The notes under the pieces were generated by a model that worked only from the letters and a program-made list of their open reading frames with translations, was not told the DNA's origin and did no database searches. A stretch of 25,000 nucleotides of DNA from Actinidia chinensis (lineage: Eukaryota > Streptophyta > Magnoliopsida > Ericales > Actinidiaceae), in contig VIGQ01001798.1 of the NCBI GenBank assembly GCA_009663005.1, positions 1-25,000 of the forward strand, in the 5' to 3' direction. Below are positions 20,894 to 25,000 of this stretch, piece after piece (positions within the stretch are counted from its first letter, which is position 1; every line of letters starts with the position of its first letter). Made by a program: the position numbers and the translations under genes.

Positions 20894-21108
20894 TCCTTGA
20901 TGAGAATGAAACCTAGATCTTGAGAAGTTTTCTGTTATCAAACCGTTTCGCTAATTCCATGGTCGGGGCCCAGCTGATGGTTCTGAGAACCTCGTCTTCC
21001 TCCAACGGCAGCTGCAAATGCCCAAAAACCCTTCCCCCAGAGATATGTTCCGCACTTCCCGTGCCTCGGAACCTCCCCGACGGTACAATGTCGCTCTGTT
21101 ATCATTGA
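20894..21108 (+). pseudogene. Terminal exon of the Q/S-rich gene
   Basis: Following a CAG at 20891-20893, the frames read EKFSVI, FHGRGPADGSE, AANAQKPFPQRYV and then PRNLPDG before the stop at 21106-21108. The family's C-terminus has DLEKFSVINRFAKFHGRGQ, ANAQK-x-x-PQRYV and PMPRNLPDRVQCLSL, so this is the true 3' end of the gene. At least three frame changes occur in about 200 bases. AATAATTATTTATT just downstream is AT-rich and could carry a polyadenylation signal, which is not certain. Confidence 0.78.
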
Positions 21109-21758
21109 TAATTATTTATTCTCAGTCAAATTGCTCGCATCCTACTGGCTATGATCCATTTTTCCTTTTCTTTTTTTCCTGAAACAGGAAGTATTTGAAA
21201 ATGAAACCAAAAGCGTTGTATCCGAGAATTTTTTTTTGAAGCTAGCCATGCTTTATGCTAAAAGAAGTCTATCAGGTAAAGTAGGTTCTGCAAATTGTTT
21301 TGGATTACAAGCCCAGGACAAAGTGACAATAAGTTTGAGACCTAAGGCTGTGTTTCGAATTTGTGAAAAAGTTTAGTAATGCTAAGATTGCTTAGGCTTT
21401 TTCATTTATATCTATGGTATGGGAACTGAATTGGAGTGATTGACCAAAGCACAGCCATAACTTTTTTCTACTGATTCACTTAATTAGTTTTGTAGTGTTA
21501 ACAGTTTGAGAAATCTAGAATTTGGTCAATAAATTTTTTTATAATGTTTTTTATATGAATTGTTAAGATTTCCTATTAGTCTGTGATTTTACAAGTGAAT
21601 TTGAATTATTCATTTTAAATTATGAGAATTTTTCTTTTTTTTTCTTGATTTAAATTCTACATTTGTATTAGTGACCATAAGCTCTATGTGGGGTCAAGTT
21701 GTAGAGAGATTATTTAGTCTCTAGGAGGAGGAGAAAAAAGACTTGTCGTTGTGGCAAA
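21109..21758. other. Intergenic, AT-rich
   Basis: Downstream flank of the Q/S-rich gene. It probably holds its 3' untranslated region at the start. No other feature was recognised. Confidence 0.4.
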
Positions 21759-21996
21759 AATAATTTGTGTGAACGGTACATTTTGTGCCGTGTATTAAAA
21801 GTGTAATTCACATAGAATTGCACCTAAAAGTGTTTAAAAATGCAGATTTCACCCACGTGAATATGCAAAATATATGTCCAACAAGAATATGTAATTACCA
21901 AATAGCTGGAGCAATATTGCCCCGAAATGTACGGAGCCTAGTAATTCCACGAGAAATTGGAGGGTAATCCCCGTCATTCTGTTCACACACATTATT
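21759..21996. mobile_element. MITE-like element with 16-bp terminal inverted repeats
   Basis: AATAATTTGTGTGAAC (21759-21774) and GTTCACACACATTATT (21981-21996) are inverted complements at 15 of 16 positions, enclosing about 206 bp with no supported gene. The short frame at 21785-21967 lies wholly inside it and is likely chance. No target duplication was identified with confidence. Confidence 0.5.
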
Positions 21997-24650
21997 CACA
22001 TGAACTCGCAAACTCTGCACAGTAATTTACAGACAAAATTGTATTTTGGCCGATAACCAAAAACAGGGACGAAAAGTGGGTCATTTTTTTTGATGATTTC
22101 AATCGTTCGCAATGGTAAGATTTTATCAAAAAAATTAATAATATAAAAAATTAAGTTGATCGAATACAGATTATGGTTGATATCATTTAATGTTAACGAT
22201 AATTAATATAATCTTGTATGTTTACTTATTTAAATTTAATAGTTTAAAAGAATTTAAATGAATACTCAATTGTGTTCGATTTAACATAATTTTTTAATTT
22301 TTTAAATATTGATGTTCACAACGAAATCTCTATAATCTGAACGATTTAAATCATAAAATAGAAAGTGTGAAAATCATGTATATTATAGTTCTCCCTTGCC
22401 TCCTTTTGTTTCCTGTTGATCTCAACAGGAAGCCAAATTTATCTATCAATCTTATGCTAGCAATAAATGGATTAGTGCAATCCAATCATTTTTAACCAAT
22501 TTTGATGATCAGTCTAAAAATCAGTATTATAAAAAATTATATTAATTGGATATACTCCAGTATTTGTTCTATATTATTTTATAAGTTAATACGTTATTGT
22601 GGTATACAAAATTATATCAATTATCTTAATAGAAATTGATATGTATTCAATAAACATAAACTTTATAATATTTAATTTTTTAATAATATCTATCATTTAT
22701 TATATAAACAGTTTAAAGTATCAAAATAGACCTCAAAACCAATCTTGGGTCTCAGTACAAAATAAAAAAATTTTAATTTTTTTGTTACAATTCTAACCCT
22801 ATACTAAATTACCATTAAAAATAACTAATCTAAATACACTAACCAATTTTTCTTTCCTCACCAATCAACACACATTTCCATACCTCTGCAGGTAACGCCT
22901 AAAATCAGCAAGTTGGAGATTCGGTCGGCGAGCGAAGAGGTTTCTCTCTCCACCAGAGCTTTAGGAGGAAGAGGTTGTTGGGGGCTTTTGGAGATTTCCA
23001 TTAATGGGTGGTGTTGATTGTAGAGATTGTGCTTGTTTTTGTTGATCGGCTTTTCGTTATGGGATTTTAAAACGATATGGTCAATCAGCCTTGAGTGGAG
23101 AAATTGGGGTATGATCGATGATGGTGGATTTATGTAAATTGGGTGCCAATGTTTGGTTTTTTAATGTGTGGAGAGATAGATAGAGATCTATGAAAAAAAT
23201 TAGATATTACGTGAGAGCAAGAAGATTGATAGCAGATTACTGCATGAGATGATTTGTTGATTTCCCTAAAATCAGCATGCTATTGGCAAACTTCAACCCT
23301 ATTTCACTGCTTGATGTGGTATGTTATTTCAAACTTCTCAGAAAGAACAAAAAATGAAAAAATCCAAATTGACGAAATCACGACTTGATGGAGAAAAAGA
23401 AGCAGAGGGCAGGCTTCGTCCTAATCATGGTGCGGGGTGGGGGGAGAATGGGTGGCATGGTGGCTTGGTGGTGTTACTAGGGTTGGGAGGATGAAGATGG
23501 GTAGGAGGAATAAGTAGTTTTATTGAGACAAAATTAAAATCATACTTAAGATGGTTTGTAATTAGAAATGGTTGGTAATAGAAATGGGTGTGTATGTACC
23601 ATTTGGTTTGCATGTAGAAGCTCCTGTTACCAAACATTATACAAAACTCAAGAATGGAAATAGGGTCTATTAGTGTAATCAATTGTCCTTATTATAACCA
23701 GACATTGCAATGTAATGCTTATCCTATATCGTTCCATTTCAAGTCGTTCATTCAATTTCAAATCATTATATTTCAGCAACCAAACGGGACCTTAGGGTAA
23801 GGGATTCATCCATTTCATTAGGATTGTGTCGCAATGCATTGTAAAAAAACTCTCAGCATGTTGTGTGGATTTTTTGAGCGTTATGGATAAGTTGTATAGA
23901 TAAATATTGGTACTTGATACCCCTAGAAAATTGAACATGATATAAGACTTGCGATTTCACGCACTGGAATATGGAATTTTGTTTCCCACATTTTTTGGTA
24001 GGTGTTTATCCCCATCAAATGAAAATTCAATTGTATATATAAAATTTTGTCTATCTAGTTTGCTATTATTATTTTTTTCTGCCTCCCATCAATCTGAGTC
24101 GTTAAACTTGGATCATATTTTGAGTTCAAATGCAGGACACATTAATAAATAACCTTGTAGGTGGTTGTGTTTGGGTTGAAGATCCCAGATGGGAGATTGA
24201 ATTGTTGACAAGTGTCATTGTGCCAAAAGATTAATGGACATAAAGTTGAGGTCCAGACTAGTCATGGAAAGATGGTAAAAGAATGAAACAACTACACATT
24301 AGTGCCATAGTTGTGCCTTCAATAGCCATAAATTTGCCCTAGGTGTCCAAATCAATTATTGTGTGTCGAACAAAACTTGTTTTGTACAATGTTGGTTCGA
24401 TTGATCTCGTTTGCTGTTTGATAGAGGTCGATTTACTATGTTCGCGAGTTTTTTTTTATTTGTAGGCCATTTGTTTATGGCCCTGAGTATTTATTTGCAC
24501 TCATGGTTATCTTTTATTGAGTTGTTCGGAGATTGTGGTTGACCCGCTTTTCGATGTTAGTTTTTCGTAGGACATGTTGCCTCTGTTTATGTGGTTTACG
24601 TTGTTAGTTTGTTGATTGTGCCTCTTGTTTGTAGTTATCGTTGTGGTTGG
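21997..24650. other. Intergenic, nothing firmly recognised
   Basis: Very AT-rich to about 22870. A more GC-balanced stretch at about 22885-23110 could be a 5' exon or untranslated region, but no start codon with a recognisable protein follows. The part at about 23530-23800 holds phrases common near plant MITEs (CCAAACGGGACC, ACCATTTGGTTTG), without clear ends. The frames at 22599-22796, 23425-23682 and 23949-24152 have low-complexity or unrecognised translations. Confidence 0.4.
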
Positions 24651-24656
24651 TTTGGC

Positions 24657-24890
24657 CTACTGTGGATGCTAAATCTAATACACATGTGCATAGTTCGCAT
24701 GGTTCCTCTGATGTCCATTCTACTTTTGGTTCTTACAGTTGAATTGTAGTAATTATGCTCAATGGATTATGTTTGTTGAAGTTTGTGTTATAGTCAAGAA
24801 GCAGTATAAGTTTCTGATTGATAACCCTTTCGATCGTAAAGAGGTTGGTGAAGTAATGTGAGGATTGGTCAACTAATAGCTGATGAGCAA
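24657..24890 (+). pseudogene. copia gag N-terminal fragment
   Basis: From about 24657 the frame reads TVDAKSNTHVHSSHGSSDVH, then STFGSYS, a stop, and in a neighbouring frame LNCSNYAQWIMFVEVCVIVK followed by YKFLIDNP, FDRKEVGE and, after another shift, EDWSTNS. The L-x-x-SNYAQW pattern followed by a hydrophobic/basic helix is typical of the N-terminal gag domain of plant Ty1-copia elements. At least one stop and one or two frame changes are present. No LTR was found to its left, so this is probably a truncated remnant, or the start of an element continuing beyond the window. Confidence 0.55.
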
Positions 24891-25000
24891 AAATTCGCAG
24901 CTTGACTAAACAAATCCACATCAAAACCAAAACGTGGGCTAATAGATTTTGCCTTAAAGCGGCATTTGGGCTTTGCTTGGATCTGAAACAAGGCCTAGGA

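Larger units (their letters stand above)
6485..21108 (+). pseudogene. Q/S-rich plant protein gene (AT5G07980-like), broken, overall span
   Basis: Collinear exon remnants at 6485-8700, 8917-9022, 10468-12271, 14883-15143, 19704-19834 and 20894-21108 follow the order of a large plant-specific protein annotated in Arabidopsis as 'dentin sialophosphoprotein-like' (AT5G07940/70/80, recalled). No biochemical role is known to me for the family; it is long and low in complexity, rich in Q, S and N, with a conserved C-terminal region. The first coding exon (family start MPGNEVGDRVHNFF) was not found anywhere upstream. Most exons contain frameshifts. Two introns carry LTR elements. Splice signals GT/AG are present at most boundaries. 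Either a decayed gene or an indel-rich assembly of a real gene is possible; the missing start favours a broken copy. Confidence 0.68.

Noticed and set aside
22885..23110. Possible first exon of another gene
   Set aside because: The composition shift is suggestive, but no recognisable protein or clear start/donor combination could be supported.

Overview
The window looks like repeat-rich nuclear DNA from a flowering plant, most likely a eudicot. The evidence is GT/AG-bounded exon remnants of two plant genes, long AT-rich introns, Ty1-copia-type elements with a plant-style primer binding site, a solo LTR, and several MITE-like inverted-repeat insertions. I see no operons, bacterial genes, rRNA, tRNA or CRISPR arrays. 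All coding similarities were recognised by reading translations against families known from memory; nothing was searched.

Layout. (1) 1-2187: broken pieces of a LEO1/VIP4-like gene (a PAF1-complex subunit). C-terminal exons lie at 1-730, then a central exon at 2073-2187, so the order is reversed relative to the protein. (2) About 2785-9240: two tandem copies (A about 2785-5400, B about 5425-9240) of a segment carrying exons of a plant-specific Q/S-rich protein. That protein resembles the Arabidopsis family annotated 'dentin sialophosphoprotein-like' (AT5G07940/AT5G07970/AT5G07980, from memory). Copy A lacks most of the large exon but carries an extra GC-rich insertion of about 430 bp; copy B has the large exon, interrupted by a small inverted-repeat element. 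(3) 9023-21108: further exons of the same gene follow in the expected order (10468-12271, 14883-15143, 19704-19834, 20894-21108), down to the family's conserved C-terminus. (4) Two introns are expanded by retroelements. A short minus-strand copia-like element (12588-14861) carries a nested GC-rich insertion. A plus-strand Ty1-copia relic (15217-19655) has its 3' LTR split by a 964-bp solo LTR with a perfect 5-bp target-site duplication. (5) 21109-25000: AT-rich intergenic DNA with one MITE-like element and, near the right edge, a fragment of copia gag.

Nearly every coding segment carries frameshifts, and some carry substitution stops. Either this is a decayed, repeat-invaded pseudogene region, or the assembly is indel-rich (uncorrected long reads), or both. 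I found no convincing new biological system. The most informative structures are the A/B duplication with reciprocal insertions, and the layered retroelement nesting inside one gene.
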